Source of the DNA: Burkholderiaceae bacterium
Lineage (GTDB): Bacteria; Pseudomonadota; Gammaproteobacteria; Burkholderiales; Burkholderiaceae_C
Reading direction: 5' to 3'
Assembly: GCA_019751915.1 (NCBI GenBank)
Contig: JAIEMS010000015.1
Location: forward strand, 1-64,000
DNA length: 64,000 nucleotides
A model generated the notes under the pieces. It was not told the DNA's origin and made no database searches. It saw only the letters and a list, made by a program, of their open reading frames with translations. Below are positions 32,600 to 43,990 of the stretch, piece after piece. Positions within the stretch are counted from its first letter, which is position 1; each line of letters begins with the position of its first letter. Both the position numbers and the translations under genes were made by a program.

Positions 32600-34117
32600 T
32601 CAGCCGTGCATGCTGCCGGTCTCGACAAAGCGCTGGTGCCACGACAGCGCTTCGTTGAGCAGGTGCGGCGTGTGCTTACCGCCCGCGCTGTTTTTGGCGC
32701 GCGCCAGATAGTCGCGCAGGGCCGGGCGAAAGTCCGGGTGGGCGCATTTTTCGATCACCAGTTCGGCGCGCTGGCTGGGCGAAAGGCCGCGCAAATCGGC
32801 CAAGCCCTGTTCGGTAACGATGATTTGCACGTCGTGCTCGGTGTGGTCAACGTGCGAGGCCATCGGCACGATGCACGAAATTGCCCCGCCTTTGGCAACC
32901 GAAGGTGTCATGAAAAACGACAAATAGCCATTGCGGGCAAAGTCGCCCGAGCCACCAATGCCGTTCATGATGCTGGTGCCCATGATGTGCGTTGAATTGA
33001 CGTTGCCGTAAATATCGGCCTCGATCATGGCGTTCATGGCAATGACCCCCAAGCGGCGCACCAGCTCGGGGTGGTTGCTGATTTCTTGCGGACGCAGCAC
33101 GATGCGCTGGCGGTAAAAGTCGATGTTGCGCGTGAAGTCTTCCAGCGCCGCCGGACTGAGCGACAGCGCCGTGGCCGAGGCACTGGCGAGTTTGCCGCTG
33201 CGCAGCATATCGAGCATGCCGTCTTGCAGCACTTCGGTGTAGGCGGTGAGGTTTTCAAACGGCCCTTTGTTCAAGCCCGCCAGCACTGCGTTGGCAATGT
33301 TGCCCACGCCCGATTGCAGCGGCAGCAAGTCTGCGGGCAAGCGGCCCAGTTTGACCTCTTGCAGCATGAAGTCGATGATGTGACCGGCAATTTGCTCAGA
33401 CACCGCGTCGGGAGCAGCAAAGGTCGAATTGCGGTCGGTCTGGCTGGTGTGCACCACGGCAATCACCTTGCTCAGGTCGCAGCGCAGGTAAGGCTCGCCA
33501 ATGCGCTCGTTGGGCGCGGTCATTGGAATGGGCTTGCGGTGCGGCGGACGGTCGGTGCCGTAGTAGATGTCGTGCATCCCTTCCAAGCCGGGGTTTTGCA
33601 GGTCATTGACTTCGAGGATGATTTTGTCGGCCTGATCGAGCCACGTTTTGTTGTTACCCACCGACGACGATGGAATCAACCGCCCATCGGGCAAGATGCC
33701 CGCGACCTCCACCACGGCCACATCCAAATGGCCCAAAAAGCCAAACCAAACAAACTGCGCCATGTGCGACAAGTGAATGTCCATGTACTGCATTTGCCCG
33801 GCGTTGATGCGCTGGCGACACGCTGGGTCAGACTGGTAGGGCATGCGCATCTCGATCCCGCCCACCTTGGCCAGCGCGCCATCGAGTTCAGGGGCGGTCG
33901 ATGCCCCCGTCCACAAACCAATCTTGAAGGGTTTTCCTTGGGCATGCGCGCTCTCGATGCGCCGCGCCAGCGCCATCGGCACCGCCTTGGGGTAGCCCGC
34001 GCCGGTAAAGCCGCTCATGCCGACATTGGCACCGGCAGGAATAAGCGCGGCGGCCTCATCGGCTGACATCACGCGCTGAAGAAAGTCTGGGTGGCGTACC
34101 CGTTCGGCCAAGGACAT
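32600..34117 (-). CDS. Acetyl-CoA hydrolase/transferase (succinate CoA-transferase type)
   Basis: GANVGMSGFTGAGYPKAVPMAL; EADIYGNVNSTHIMGTSIMNGIGGSGDFARNG. Confidence 0.92.
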   Translation of the reverse strand: MSLAERVRHPDFLQRVMSADEAAALIPAGANVGMSGFTGAGYPKAVPMALARRIESAHAQGKPFKIGLWTGASTAPELDGALAKVGGIEMRMPYQSDPACRQRINAGQMQYMDIHLSHMAQFVWFGFLGHLDVAVVEVAGILPDGRLIPSSSVGNNKTWLDQADKIILEVNDLQNPGLEGMHDIYYGTDRPPHRKPIPMTAPNERIGEPYLRCDLSKVIAVVHTSQTDRNSTFAAPDAVSEQIAGHIIDFMLQEVKLGRLPADLLPLQSGVGNIANAVLAGLNKGPFENLTAYTEVLQDGMLDMLRSGKLASASATALSLSPAALEDFTRNIDFYRQRIVLRPQEISNHPELVRRLGVIAMNAMIEADIYGNVNSTHIMGTSIMNGIGGSGDFARNGYLSFFMTPSVAKGGAISCIVPMASHVDHTEHDVQIIVTEQGLADLRGLSPSQRAELVIEKCAHPDFRPALRDYLARAKNSAGGKHTPHLLNEALSWHQRFVETGSMHG

Positions 34118-34210
34118 AGAAAACTCCGCAGGTTTTGCTAGGGATGAAAAACCCGGATTCTATCCACGCCACCCGGAAAAATAAGGGTTTTCCCTGACAG
34201 GGTTTCTACT

Positions 34211-34239
34211 AATAAAAAGGAGGCGGTACCACCGCCCCC
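34211..34239 (-). terminator. Rho-independent terminator downstream of fahA
   Basis: minus strand GGGGGCGGT-ggt-ACCGCCTCC then TTTTTATT. Confidence 0.85.
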
Positions 34240-34242
34240 TTT

Positions 34243-34302
34243 AACGCTATCAATACAATAGCTAACAACACTTACTACACAAGGGCTAGAAGCCTAAAAA
34301 AC
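34243..34302 (+). repeat. Intergenic two-part repeat copy 5
   Basis: AACGCTATCAATACAATAGCTAACAACACTTACTACACAAGGGCTAGAAGCCTAAAAAACC. Confidence 0.65.
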
Positions 34303-34327
34303 CTCAAAACCTCCGTGCGCAAGCCGT

Positions 34328-35677
34328 TCAGGCCAGTTCGCGGGCTGGCAGCACCGTGCCACGACATTCGCCAAAACCAATGCGCGCCGCGCCGGGCTTT
34401 TCGCACCAACCCCGGATGATGACGGTATCGCCATCTTCCAGAAAACCGCGTTGCTCGTCGGCTGCGCCGGGGCCGCTCAGGGTGATGGGGTTACGCCCAC
34501 CTTGGGTCAGCTCAATCAATGCGCCCGCTTCCGGCAAAGTCGGGCCAGAGATGGTGCCCGTGCCCAACAAGTCGCCCGGTTGCAGATTGCAGCCGCCCAC
34601 GGTGTGGTGGGCCACCATTTGCCCAACGCTCCAGTATTGGTGCGAAAAGCTCGTTTGTGACACGGGCACTGCATCAGCGCCAGCGGCTTGGCGCTGGGCG
34701 GTCAGGATCGACACCTCCAACTGAATGTCCAGCGCGCCTTGGGCGTTGTTGTGGGCATCGTTCAGATAAGGCAAAGGTTGGGGATCGGTGGCCGCGCGCG
34801 TCCATGCTTGGCGGTAGGGGGCCAACGCCTCCATCGAGACAATCCACGGCGAAACGGTGGTGGCAAAGTTCTTCGACAAGAACGGGCCAAGGGGTTGGTA
34901 CTCCCAGCCCTGCACATCGCGTGCAGACCAATCGTTGAGCAAACACATGCCAAAGATGTGCTTATCGACATCGGCCAACGCAATCGGCACGCCCATGGCA
35001 TTGCCCGGGCCCATGTAGATGCCCAACTCCAACTCGTAGTCCAAACGCTTGGACGGGCCAAACACCGGCGCGCTGTCACCGGCGGGCAGCGATTGCCCCA
35101 CTGGGCGCAAAAACTCTTGGCCGCTGACACCAATGGTCGAAGCCCGACCGTGGTAGCCCACCGGAATCCAGCGGAAATTGGGCAACACGGGGTCGGTGCC
35201 GTTGTCGCCGCGCAAAATTTTGCCAATGTTGGCTGCGTGGTGAACCGAGGTATAGAAGTCGGTGTAATCGCCAATCAGGGCGGGCACGTTGTACTCCACG
35301 GCCAACTGCGGAATCAAGCAACTGCGCAGAGCATCGACGCGCGGGCCTTCGGCACCCTCTTGGAGCAAGTCAAACAAGCCGTGGCGCAACGCCTTCCATG
35401 CCTGCGGGCCAAGGGCCATCAGCACATTCAGGTTGTGGTAAGCCCCGGCCATAGCGGCCTCGGCGGCCAAGCCTTCAAGGCAACCGACCACCACCACACG
35501 GGCCAAGTCAATCACTTGGTCGCCAATGGCGATACCACCGCGAAACGGCTCGTCTTCACGAAAGTGGCGAAACACCGCAATCGGCAAATTTTGAATCGGA
35601 AAATCGGCACCGGGCACATTGGCCGAAGCCAACCAGCTACGGGCTGCGGGATTGTGGGTATGGTTCAAGAGGGTCAT
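34328..35677 (-). CDS. fahA: Fumarylacetoacetase
   Basis: SWLASANVPGADFPIQNLPIAVF; DYTDFYTSVHHAANIGKI; start MTLLNHTHN at 35677 rather than ORF start 36166. Confidence 0.95.
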   Translation of the reverse strand: MTLLNHTHNPAARSWLASANVPGADFPIQNLPIAVFRHFREDEPFRGGIAIGDQVIDLARVVVVGCLEGLAAEAAMAGAYHNLNVLMALGPQAWKALRHGLFDLLQEGAEGPRVDALRSCLIPQLAVEYNVPALIGDYTDFYTSVHHAANIGKILRGDNGTDPVLPNFRWIPVGYHGRASTIGVSGQEFLRPVGQSLPAGDSAPVFGPSKRLDYELELGIYMGPGNAMGVPIALADVDKHIFGMCLLNDWSARDVQGWEYQPLGPFLSKNFATTVSPWIVSMEALAPYRQAWTRAATDPQPLPYLNDAHNNAQGALDIQLEVSILTAQRQAAGADAVPVSQTSFSHQYWSVGQMVAHHTVGGCNLQPGDLLGTGTISGPTLPEAGALIELTQGGRNPITLSGPGAADEQRGFLEDGDTVIIRGWCEKPGAARIGFGECRGTVLPARELA

Positions 35678-35891
35678 GCAAAGTCCTTTGGTGGTGAACG
35701 GAAAAATGGGCCGCAACAAACGACCGCCGCACGAAGCACTTAAAGTCCGTGGCAGGCAGCAAAGGTCGATTGTGCAGCCGCCGCAGCCAGCTGCGCCGGA
35801 CACTTGCAGAAACACTTTGCATCGCTGGTGCGCGGTACACTTTCGGCCTTTACGCAGCGCCTTTTTTTGCACCTTTACGGGTACCCCACAC

Positions 35892-36635
35892 ATGGCGATT
35901 GACACTGCGGGCACCGCCCGCGCCAGCTTTGAACTCAAGAGCGCTTTGCTGCCGGTGGTAGCCATCGTGCTCAAGAATCCCGATGCCAAGATTTTGGCCA
36001 TCGATTTAGCTTTGCGTTTGGCAAAAGAGCCGGACTTTTTCGACAAAGACCCGGTACTGATCGACCTGTCTTTTCTGCGCAACTCCGAAAAACCGATTGA
36101 TTTTTTTGCCATCGTTGCGCTCTTGCGCCAATGCCGCACCCAGCCCGTGGCTGTGCGCGGGGGCAACCCTGCGCAAATGCGCGCCGCCTACACCGCAGGC
36201 CTGATTGCTGCCCCGGAAGCATCACCCAGCCGCCCCGAGCAGCCTGTGTACTCCAACGAGGTGGTGCGCGAGGTTGAAGTGGTGCGCGAGGTGTTCGTGC
36301 CTGCCCCCGGCACCGTGATGGTGGACAAGCCGCTGCGCTCGGGCCAACAAGTCTATGCCCGCGATGCCGACTTGCTGGTGCTAGCCATGGTCAGCTTTGG
36401 CGCAGAGGTCATTGCCGACGGCAACATCCACGTTTACGCCCCGCTGCGTGGGCGCGCTATTGCCGGAGCGCGTGGCGACACCTCGGCGCGTATTTTTAGC
36501 ACCTGCATGGAGCCACAGTTGCTGTCCATTGCCGGTATTTACCGTACCTACGAAGCAGCCATGCCTGCCGACGTACAGGGCAAACCAGCCCAAGTGCGCT
36601 TGGACGGCGAAAAGCTGTTCGTTGAACCACTGTGA
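35892..36635 (+). CDS. minC: Septum site-determining protein MinC
   Basis: C-terminal GQQVYARDADLLVLAMVSFGAEVIADGNIHVYAPLRGRAIAGARGD; upstream of minDE. Confidence 0.97.
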   Translation: MAIDTAGTARASFELKSALLPVVAIVLKNPDAKILAIDLALRLAKEPDFFDKDPVLIDLSFLRNSEKPIDFFAIVALLRQCRTQPVAVRGGNPAQMRAAYTAGLIAAPEASPSRPEQPVYSNEVVREVEVVREVFVPAPGTVMVDKPLRSGQQVYARDADLLVLAMVSFGAEVIADGNIHVYAPLRGRAIAGARGDTSARIFSTCMEPQLLSIAGIYRTYEAAMPADVQGKPAQVRLDGEKLFVEPL

Positions 36636-36679
36636 GCGACTGCTTTGGCGCGCTCACTATTTCAGAGAAATTCCAACAC

Positions 36680-37495
36680 ATGACCAAAATTGTTGTCGTG
36701 ACATCCGGCAAGGGCGGTGTCGGCAAGACCACCACCAGCGCGGCGTTTTCATCGGGCTTGGCGATGCGAGGCCACAAAACCGCCGTGATCGACTTTGATG
36801 TCGGTTTGCGTAACCTTGACCTCATCATGGGCTGCGAACGCCGCGTGGTCTATGACATTATCAACGTCATCCAAGGCGAGGCCAACCTGACCCAAGCCCT
36901 CATCAAAGACAAGCACTGCGAAAACTTGTTTATTTTGGCTGCCTCGCAAACGCGCGATAAAGACGCACTCACCCTCAACGGTGTCGGCAAGATCATGAAA
37001 GACTTGACCGAAATGGGCTTTAAATACATCGTCTGCGACTCCCCTGCGGGCATCGAGAGCGGCGCGCTGATGGCCATGCACTTTGCCGACGAAGCACTGG
37101 TCGTAACCAACCCCGAAGTCGCTTCGGTACGCGACTCAGACCGCATTTTGGGCATGCTCGGCTCCAAAACCAAGCGCTCCATTGATGGCACCGAGCCGGT
37201 CAAAGAGCACTTACTCATTGCGCGCTACAACCCTGAACGGGTCGAAGACGGTCACATGCTGTCGATTGCCGACATTCAAGACATCTTGCGCATCAAGCTG
37301 ATCGGGGTCATTCCCGAATCCGAAGCGGTGCTACAAGCGTCCAACCAAGGCCTGCCAGCCATTCACATCAAGGGAGCCGACGTTGCCGAGGCCTACCAAG
37401 ATGTGGTGGCCCGTTTTTTGGGCGAAGAGCGCGAATTGCGCTTCATCGAGGCAGAAAAACCCCACTTTTTTCAACGGCTTTTTGGCACTAAATAA
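36680..37495 (+). CDS. minD: Septum site-determining protein MinD
   Basis: [53 protein letters not shown]. Confidence 0.98.
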   Translation: MTKIVVVTSGKGGVGKTTTSAAFSSGLAMRGHKTAVIDFDVGLRNLDLIMGCERRVVYDIINVIQGEANLTQALIKDKHCENLFILAASQTRDKDALTLNGVGKIMKDLTEMGFKYIVCDSPAGIESGALMAMHFADEALVVTNPEVASVRDSDRILGMLGSKTKRSIDGTEPVKEHLLIARYNPERVEDGHMLSIADIQDILRIKLIGVIPESEAVLQASNQGLPAIHIKGADVAEAYQDVVARFLGEERELRFIEAEKPHFFQRLFGTK

Positions 37496-37503
37496 GCCAA
37501 CGT

Positions 37504-37767
37504 ATGTCTCTAATGAATCTATTCTTGGGGGAAAAAAAGACCAGCGCCTCGGTAGCGCGCGAGCGCCTGCAAATCATTTTGGCGCACGAACGCACCGGTC
37601 GCAGCGGTGACACGCCCGATTACCTACCAGCCTTGCAACGCGAGCTGCTGGTGGTGATTTCGAAATACGTAACGATTAATCCCGAGGACATCAAGATGCA
37701 CTTGGAGCGCCAAGACAACCTCGAAATCCTTGAGGTCAAGGTCGAACTGCCCGAAACCTACCGTTGA
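37504..37767 (+). CDS. minE: Cell division topological specificity factor MinE
   Basis: 87 aa, [21 protein letters not shown]; follows minD. Confidence 0.98.
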   Translation: MSLMNLFLGEKKTSASVARERLQIILAHERTGRSGDTPDYLPALQRELLVVISKYVTINPEDIKMHLERQDNLEILEVKVELPETYR

Positions 37768-38291
37768 TGCAAGCGTCCGCCGTGGTACAGCAGTGGCGTA
37801 GCGTCACTGCGATGGCTACAGCGCTCGACTTCACCAACAAAAATCACATGATCGCCCTCGTCGTAGCGACTGCGGTTAAAGCACTCAAAGGTCGCTAACG
37901 CGCCCTCGATCAGTGGTGCACCGCACACCCCCGGCGTGTGGGCCACGCCTGCCCAGCGGTCAATCCCGCGCGTGGCAAAACGCTCGGCCAGCGCTTGCTG
38001 GTCGGCGCACAACACATGGATGGCGTAGTGTGTGCAGGTTGAAAACACCGGCATCGTCGCTGACTGGTGCGCCAAACTCCACAGCACCAGCGGGGGGGTC
38101 AACGACACCGAATTGAATGAGCTGGCCGTCAGGCCCACCAGTTCGCCCGTGGCGCTGCGCGCGGTAACGATGGTCACACCCGTAGCAAACATGCCCAAGG
38201 CATCGCGGAATTCGCGGGCAGAAAATTGGGGTGGGTGGGCGAAGGTGGAAAGAGACACAGACAAAAGGTGATCAAAGAAAAAGGCATTCAT
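37758..38291 (-). CDS. Flavin reductase family protein
   Basis: [46 protein letters not shown]; end overlaps minE by 10 bp. Confidence 0.92.
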   Translation of the reverse strand: MNAFFFDHLLSVSLSTFAHPPQFSAREFRDALGMFATGVTIVTARSATGELVGLTASSFNSVSLTPPLVLWSLAHQSATMPVFSTCTHYAIHVLCADQQALAERFATRGIDRWAGVAHTPGVCGAPLIEGALATFECFNRSRYDEGDHVIFVGEVERCSHRSDATPLLYHGGRLHQR

Positions 38292-38425
38292 TATCACCCC
38301 CACCTCAGCTTGGCTTCAGCAAAGGCTGGCCCAATGGAAGTTTTTGGCACTCAAAATATCGATGCTTTGCCAACCATAGGTTGATTGATTACCCCATTCT
38401 TCCTCTCAAGCAGCAGGTCCAACAA

Positions 38426-39679
38426 ATGAACCCCATGAAACGCAAGGCCGCCGCCCGGATTGCTCTGGTGACCCTGAGCATGGCAGCACTGGCAAGTCCG
38501 ATAGCATGGTATGTATCGCGTGAAAACGCCGAAGAAGAAGTAGTGGCCTTTGCCCAAGAAGAAGCTCGGGGTGTTCTGCTACGCCAACAGGCTCTGCGTC
38601 TAGACGGGCCACAAGCCAATACCCATGCACAACAAGCGGCACAACAACTGGCTGGGGGGTTGTTTGACATTGCCGAAATTTACGATTCCCAAGGGCGCAA
38701 GCTGGCCGAGGTCATGACCGCTTTGGGCGAAAAGCTCGAACACAGCCTACCTAAACATGGTGCACCGCGCTACCAAACTGCGTTTTATGAGCGCCTCATG
38801 GTCGGTGTAGCAAAGCACGACATCTTGCGCGTGTTTGTGCCGCTGCGCGAGACCAACAGCGGCCCCATCACGGGCTACTTTGAAGGTGTGCGTGTGCTGC
38901 CCCAGTGGCAAATTGACCAAATTTTGTCGGACGCTCTCATCGTCGGACTGATGGTCTTTTTAGCCTCCTTGGTGTGTGGTGCCGTCATGTACCCGGTTGT
39001 AGTGCATCTGGCCAGCGAGAACGAGCACAAAGCGCGCGAAGTGCTGGAGTCGCACATTGCCATGATGGAGGCGCTGGGCCGCGCCATTGCCAAGCGCGAC
39101 TCCGACACTGGTGCCCACAACTACCGCGTGGCATGGGTATCGGCGGTGTTGGGCGAAGCGATGGGACTGCGTGGGTCGGCCATGCAATCGCTGATTTTGG
39201 GCAGTTTTCTGCACGATGCCGGAAAAATTGGCATCCCCGATGCGATTTTGCTCAAACCCGGCCGCCTCGATGAGGCAGAAATGATCATCATGCGCACCCA
39301 TGTGCGCCAAGGCGAAGAAATTGTCACTGGCGCAGGCTGGCTCGATGGCGCACGCGATGTCGTGGCTTACCACCACGAAAAATGGGATGGCTCGGGCTAC
39401 CCGCATGGAATAGCGGGTGCGGCCATTCCGCTGGCGGCACGTATTTTTGCGGTGGCCGATGTGTTTGATGCCCTGAGTTCGCGCCGCCCCTACAAAGAGC
39501 CAATGCCCTTTGTGCAAGTGATGAACATTTTGCTAGAAGGCCGTGGCAGCCACTTTGACCCCGCTGTGCTGGTGAAGTTTGCCGGACTGGCCGAGATGAT
39601 CCGTGACCGGCTTGAAGGCTTGGACGAAGACGGCGTTAAAGCCCTGATGGAAGCGATGGTAGTGCGGCATTTTGATTAG
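38426..39679 (+). CDS. Membrane HD-GYP domain phosphodiesterase
   Basis: FLHDAGKIGIPDAILLKPGRLDEAE, HHEKWDGSGYPHG, ARIFAVADVFDALSSRRPYK. Confidence 0.94.
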   Translation: MNPMKRKAAARIALVTLSMAALASPIAWYVSRENAEEEVVAFAQEEARGVLLRQQALRLDGPQANTHAQQAAQQLAGGLFDIAEIYDSQGRKLAEVMTALGEKLEHSLPKHGAPRYQTAFYERLMVGVAKHDILRVFVPLRETNSGPITGYFEGVRVLPQWQIDQILSDALIVGLMVFLASLVCGAVMYPVVVHLASENEHKAREVLESHIAMMEALGRAIAKRDSDTGAHNYRVAWVSAVLGEAMGLRGSAMQSLILGSFLHDAGKIGIPDAILLKPGRLDEAEMIIMRTHVRQGEEIVTGAGWLDGARDVVAYHHEKWDGSGYPHGIAGAAIPLAARIFAVADVFDALSSRRPYKEPMPFVQVMNILLEGRGSHFDPAVLVKFAGLAEMIRDRLEGLDEDGVKALMEAMVVRHFD

Positions 39680-39737
39680 GCCAGCGTCCAACGAAATGCT
39701 CCGCGCAACTCCAGCGGGGCCTTTTTCCAAGGAACGG

Positions 39738-40160
39738 CTAACGCACCACCAGCACCGGCACGGTGCTGTGCGCCAACACCTGCATCGTCACCGACCCCAA
39801 TACCAGCGTTGCCAAGGCGCTGTGGCCGTGCGAACCCATCACCAACAAATCGCAAGGGCCGGCATTGGCGACTTGGGCAATGGTCTCGCCAATCGGGCCG
39901 ACTTGGTACAAAGTTTTCAGCTCTATGCCTTGGAGTGCCATAAATTTACGCACTGGCTCTAAGACCGCTTCAGCTTCTTCGCTGTAATAGTGCTCGACCA
40001 CTTCTTTGCCCACTGCGGCACGGGCACGCGCTGGCAAGGGGGCATGCACGTTAATGGCCGTATAACGGTGCATCGTGCCCAGCAGCTCCTCGTGGGCAGC
40101 CAAGTAAGCTAGCATTTTTTTGGTATGTTCGCTGCCATCGACAGCCAAGAGAATGTTCAT
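39738..40160 (-). CDS. Universal stress protein
   Basis: MNILLAVDGSEHTKKML; LLVMGSHGHSALATLVLGSVTMQVLAHSTVPVLVV. Confidence 0.95.
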   Translation of the reverse strand: MNILLAVDGSEHTKKMLAYLAAHEELLGTMHRYTAINVHAPLPARARAAVGKEVVEHYYSEEAEAVLEPVRKFMALQGIELKTLYQVGPIGETIAQVANAGPCDLLVMGSHGHSALATLVLGSVTMQVLAHSTVPVLVVR

Positions 40161-40223
40161 CGTCGTCTCCAGAAGTTTCAGAAAATCAGGCCCATCCACA
40201 GCGGCCTTGCCGCGCCTAGGCCA

Positions 40224-41063
40224 TCATAGGTGGACAAGGCGCTGGGGCAAAAAGTTCGCTTGCTCGCCCTTGCGGGCATAGCCCAGTGGGTTCGCCACCA
40301 CCCGGCATTGCCACGGCGAGCCGTCGCTGCGCGTACCTTGGGCGGTGTAATCGCTCGGGGCGTGCAAATGGCCGTGCAGCCAAACCTGCGCCAAGGGCAG
40401 CAAATCATCGAGCACATTGCAAAACCCCGCCGTACCCGGCACCAATCCGTAGCGGGGGTCGGCACTGCGCAAGCTGGGGGCAAAGTGCGTCACAGCGACC
40501 GTTGCACCCGCAAAGGGCTGGGCCAAAGTCTCGCGCAACCACTGCTGGCACAGCAAAGACTGCGCCCGCACCGACTCGGCCAAAAAGGGCACACCGGCGC
40601 GGGTGCCGCTGGTTTTTCGCAGGTAAAAATTGGCGGCCCGAAAAGCTTTTTCTCGCTGGCGCAAGCGGCGCGTTAGATTTTCGTCGTGCTCAGCCAGCGC
40701 ATCAAAGTCACTCCACAGGGTCGTGCCAACAAAACGCACCCCGGCCACCAGCGCCGTTTCGCGCTCGAGCCAAATCAAATCCAACCGCTCGCAGGTGCGG
40801 CGCAAGCGCTCGTGGGCGGCATCAAAGTCTTGGCCGTCGTATTCGTGGTTGCCCGGAACCAAAATGACCGGCGTTGGCCAACCGGCAAACTGCGGTAAGG
40901 GAGAAAAGCGCGCCAAACCAAAGTCCTCATCGGACAGCAGCGAGCCATTTTGGTAAGAGCCAATATCACCGGCCAGCACCAACACATCGGCCCCCGGCGC
41001 TGGCTCGGGTACAAAATGCGGATGCACTTCAAGGTGCAAGTCGGACAGAAGTTGGATATTCAT
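40224..41063 (-). CDS. Metallophosphoesterase (calcineurin-like)
   Basis: LLSDLHLE...VLAGDIGS...LVPGNHEYDG...VTHFAPS...WLHGHLH. Confidence 0.92.
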   Translation of the reverse strand: MNIQLLSDLHLEVHPHFVPEPAPGADVLVLAGDIGSYQNGSLLSDEDFGLARFSPLPQFAGWPTPVILVPGNHEYDGQDFDAAHERLRRTCERLDLIWLERETALVAGVRFVGTTLWSDFDALAEHDENLTRRLRQREKAFRAANFYLRKTSGTRAGVPFLAESVRAQSLLCQQWLRETLAQPFAGATVAVTHFAPSLRSADPRYGLVPGTAGFCNVLDDLLPLAQVWLHGHLHAPSDYTAQGTRSDGSPWQCRVVANPLGYARKGEQANFLPQRLVHL

Positions 41064-41094
41064 GGTGCGCCCAAGAATACCCCGATAGCAGGCA

Positions 41095-41128
41095 GAAAAA
41101 AACCGCCCGGCATGTCTGCGGGGCGGTT
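41095..41128 (-). terminator. Rho-independent terminator downstream of pckG
   Basis: minus strand ACCGCCCCGC-agacat-GCCGGGCGGT then T-run. Confidence 0.85.
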
Positions 41129-41174
41129 GCAAGTGGGTGGCCCACCCGCAAAGGACGGGCCACAGGGCGCAGCA

Positions 41175-43046
41175 TTACATGTCGGCCAGACGCTTCTCGA
41201 TAGCGGCCTTGGTGTCGAGCAAACCTTGGGGCAAGTGGTAGGCCAGTTGCTCAAAGTGGGCCGTGTGCAGCTTGAGCTCTTCTGTCCAAGCGGCCTTATC
41301 GATGCTGGTGACAGTGTTGAACTGGGCTTCGTTGAAGTCCAGACCCGTCCAAGTGATTTCGGCGTACTGGGGGGCCACGCCAAACATGGTGTCAGCGCCT
41401 TGGGCTTGGCCTTCGATGCGGTCGATCATCCACTTGAGCACGCGCATGTTTTCGCCGTAACCGGGCCAAACAAACTTGCCCGCTTCGTCCTTGCGGAACC
41501 AGTTGACGCAGAAAATCTTGGGCAGGGTGTGGCCCGATTCTTCCAACTTGTGCTCCATATCCAGCCAGTGCTGGAAGTAGTCGCTCATGTTGTAGCCGCA
41601 GAAGGGCAACATGGCAAATGGGTCGCGGCGCACCACGCCTTGGGCACCAAAGGCGGCAGCGGTGGTTTCCGAGCCCATCGTGGCAGCCATATAGACACCT
41701 TCCATCCAAGTGCGCGCTTCCGTCACCAGCGGCACAGTGGTCGAGCGGCGGCCACCGAAGATGAAGGCATCAATGGGCACACCGGCTGGATCGTCCCAAG
41801 CGCTGTCGAGGGCGGGGTTGTTGGTGGCACCGACGGTAAAGCGGGCATTGGGGTGGGCGGCCTTAGCGCCGGTTTCTTTGGCGATGGCGGGTGTCCAGTC
41901 CTTGCCTTGCCAGTCGATCAGGTGATCGGGTACGCCGCCGGTGTCTTTTTCCATGCCTTCCCACCAGACATCGCCGTCGTCGGTCAAGGCCACGTTGGTG
42001 AAGATCACGTCTTTGTCCAAGCTGGCCATGCAGTTGGGGTTGGTCAGGGTGTTGGTGCCGGGGGCAACACCAAAGTAACCGGCTTCGGGGTTGATGGCGT
42101 ACATCTTGCCGTCGGCATGGGGCTTGATCCAAGCGATGTCGTCGCCAATGGTGGTGACTTTCCAGCCGTCAAAACCGGCGGGTGGCACCAGCATCGAGAA
42201 GTTGGTCTTACCGCAGGCGCTAGGGAAGGCCCCTGCAACGTGGTACTTTTTGCCTTCGGGGCTGGTGACACCCAAAATCAGCATGTGCTCGGCCAACCAG
42301 CCTTGGTTGCGGCCCATCGTCGAGGCAATACGCAGTGCCAAGCACTTTTTGCCCAGCAGCGCGTTGCCGCCGTAGCCCGAACCATACGACCAGATTTCGC
42401 GGGTTTCGGGGTAGTGAACGATGTATTTGGTTTTGGCGTTGCAAGGCCAGCTGGTGGTGTCTTTTTCGCCAGCAGCCAGTGGTGCACCCACGGTGTGCAT
42501 GCAGGGCACGAACTCGCCGTCCACGCCCAGCACGTCGTAAACGGCCTTGCCCATGCGGGTCATGAGCTTTTGGTTCACGGCCACGTAGGCGCTGTCGGTC
42601 AGTTCAACACCGATGTGGGCAATGTGGCTGCCCAATGGGCCCATGCTGAAAGGCACCACGTACATGGTGCGGCCCTTCATGCAGCCGTCAAACAACGGTT
42701 GCAGTGTGGCGCGCATATCGGCAGGGTTCATCCAGTTGTTGGTCGGGCCTGCATCTTCTTTTTGGGCCGAGCAGATGTAGGTGCGGTCTTCCACGCGGGC
42801 CACATCCGATGGGTCTGAGCAAGCCAAAAAGCTGCCGGGACGCTTGGCAGGGTTGAGCTTTTTAAACGTACCGGCATTGACCAGCTGTTGGCACAGTTGG
42901 TCGTACTCGGCTTGCGAGCCGTCGCACCAGAAAATGCTGTCGGGCTTGCACAGAGCGGCCATATCGGCCACCCAAGCCAGCAGGCGGGCGTTTTTGACGT
43001 AGGCGGGGGCGTTCAGATTCAGGCCCTGCATGGTGGGTGCGTTCAT
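41175..43046 (-). CDS. pckG: Phosphoenolpyruvate carboxykinase (GTP)
   Basis: [17 protein letters not shown]-loop, [16 protein letters not shown], about 620 aa. Confidence 0.97.
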   Translation of the reverse strand: MNAPTMQGLNLNAPAYVKNARLLAWVADMAALCKPDSIFWCDGSQAEYDQLCQQLVNAGTFKKLNPAKRPGSFLACSDPSDVARVEDRTYICSAQKEDAGPTNNWMNPADMRATLQPLFDGCMKGRTMYVVPFSMGPLGSHIAHIGVELTDSAYVAVNQKLMTRMGKAVYDVLGVDGEFVPCMHTVGAPLAAGEKDTTSWPCNAKTKYIVHYPETREIWSYGSGYGGNALLGKKCLALRIASTMGRNQGWLAEHMLILGVTSPEGKKYHVAGAFPSACGKTNFSMLVPPAGFDGWKVTTIGDDIAWIKPHADGKMYAINPEAGYFGVAPGTNTLTNPNCMASLDKDVIFTNVALTDDGDVWWEGMEKDTGGVPDHLIDWQGKDWTPAIAKETGAKAAHPNARFTVGATNNPALDSAWDDPAGVPIDAFIFGGRRSTTVPLVTEARTWMEGVYMAATMGSETTAAAFGAQGVVRRDPFAMLPFCGYNMSDYFQHWLDMEHKLEESGHTLPKIFCVNWFRKDEAGKFVWPGYGENMRVLKWMIDRIEGQAQGADTMFGVAPQYAEITWTGLDFNEAQFNTVTSIDKAAWTEELKLHTAHFEQLAYHLPQGLLDTKAAIEKRLADM

Positions 43047-43252
43047 CGGGGGAGCTTCCTTCAATTAAAAAACGTTTTTTCAAAAGAAGCCGCTACAGCG
43101 TGCTACCTTTGAAAAAACGGCTTGAAGCGCCGTCGGCAGGCAAAAGACACAAAGCGCGTCTGCGAATTTTGCGGGCCGACTGGGATGTCGATTTTATGAA
43201 TCTGCTGGCCTTTTGTGTGTCAGACAAGGGCCAAAACTATGCAAACAACGCA

Positions 43253-43960
43253 TCAGGTTATGCGCATACTCTGCCAGCGCTGGTAGCCCGATTGCCGCAA
43301 TTGGCAGGCTGGGCAGCTACCGCAGCCGTAGCCCCAGGGGTGCAATACCTCGCGCACGCCTTCGTAACAGGTGTGCGATTGCTCGACGATGGTGGCAACC
43401 AAGGCATCGCCGCCCAAGGTGTGCGCCATTTGCCACGTTTGCGCTTTGTCGAGCCACATCAGCGGGGTCTCGAAGGTAAAGCGCTGGCCCATGCCCAGCG
43501 ACACCGCCACTTGCAGCGCCTTCAGGGTGTCGTCGCGGCAGTCGGGGTAGCCGGAAAAATCGGTCTCGCACATGCCGCCCACCAGCGTGTGCAGTCCGCG
43601 CCGGTAGCCCACAGCCGCTGCCAGCTGAAAAAACAACAGGTTGCGCCCCGGCACAAAGGTGTTGGGCAACCCGGCGCTGGTCATGGCGATGGCGGTGTCG
43701 CGGGTCAAGGCGGTGTCGCTGATTTGACCGAGCACGGCCAAATCGACCACATGGTCTTGGCCCAAACGCGCGGCCCAGTGCGCAAACTGCCCACGCAAGG
43801 CTTGCAGCACTTGCAAGCGCACCTGCATTTCGATGTCGTGGCGCTGGCCGTAGTCAAAACCGATGGTTTCAACGTGGGCAAAGTGCTCCAGCGCCCAAGC
43901 CAAACAGGTGGTGGAGTCTTGTCCACCCGAAAAAAGCACCAAGGCGTGTCCAGAGCGCAT
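43253..43960 (-). CDS. queC: 7-cyano-7-deazaguanine synthase
   Basis: [20 protein letters not shown]-terminal [10 protein letters not shown] zinc motif. Confidence 0.96.
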   Translation of the reverse strand: MRSGHALVLFSGGQDSTTCLAWALEHFAHVETIGFDYGQRHDIEMQVRLQVLQALRGQFAHWAARLGQDHVVDLAVLGQISDTALTRDTAIAMTSAGLPNTFVPGRNLLFFQLAAAVGYRRGLHTLVGGMCETDFSGYPDCRDDTLKALQVAVSLGMGQRFTFETPLMWLDKAQTWQMAHTLGGDALVATIVEQSHTCYEGVREVLHPWGYGCGSCPACQLRQSGYQRWQSMRIT

Positions 43961-43990
43961 CGGGAGTTTCCTTTTGAAAAAATGAACCCA

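Noticed and set aside
33071-35743. Plus-strand ORFs 33071..34066 and 34688..35743
   Set aside because: Antisense shadows of CoA-transferase and fahA.
35678-36166. N-terminal extension of the fahA ORF
   Set aside because: Overlaps the divergent minC start and lacks homology-like sequence; MTLLNHTHN at 35677 is the plausible start.
40950-42818. 622-aa plus-strand ORF over pckG
   Set aside because: Antisense shadow ORF produced by codon-position GC bias; PckG on the minus strand is clear.
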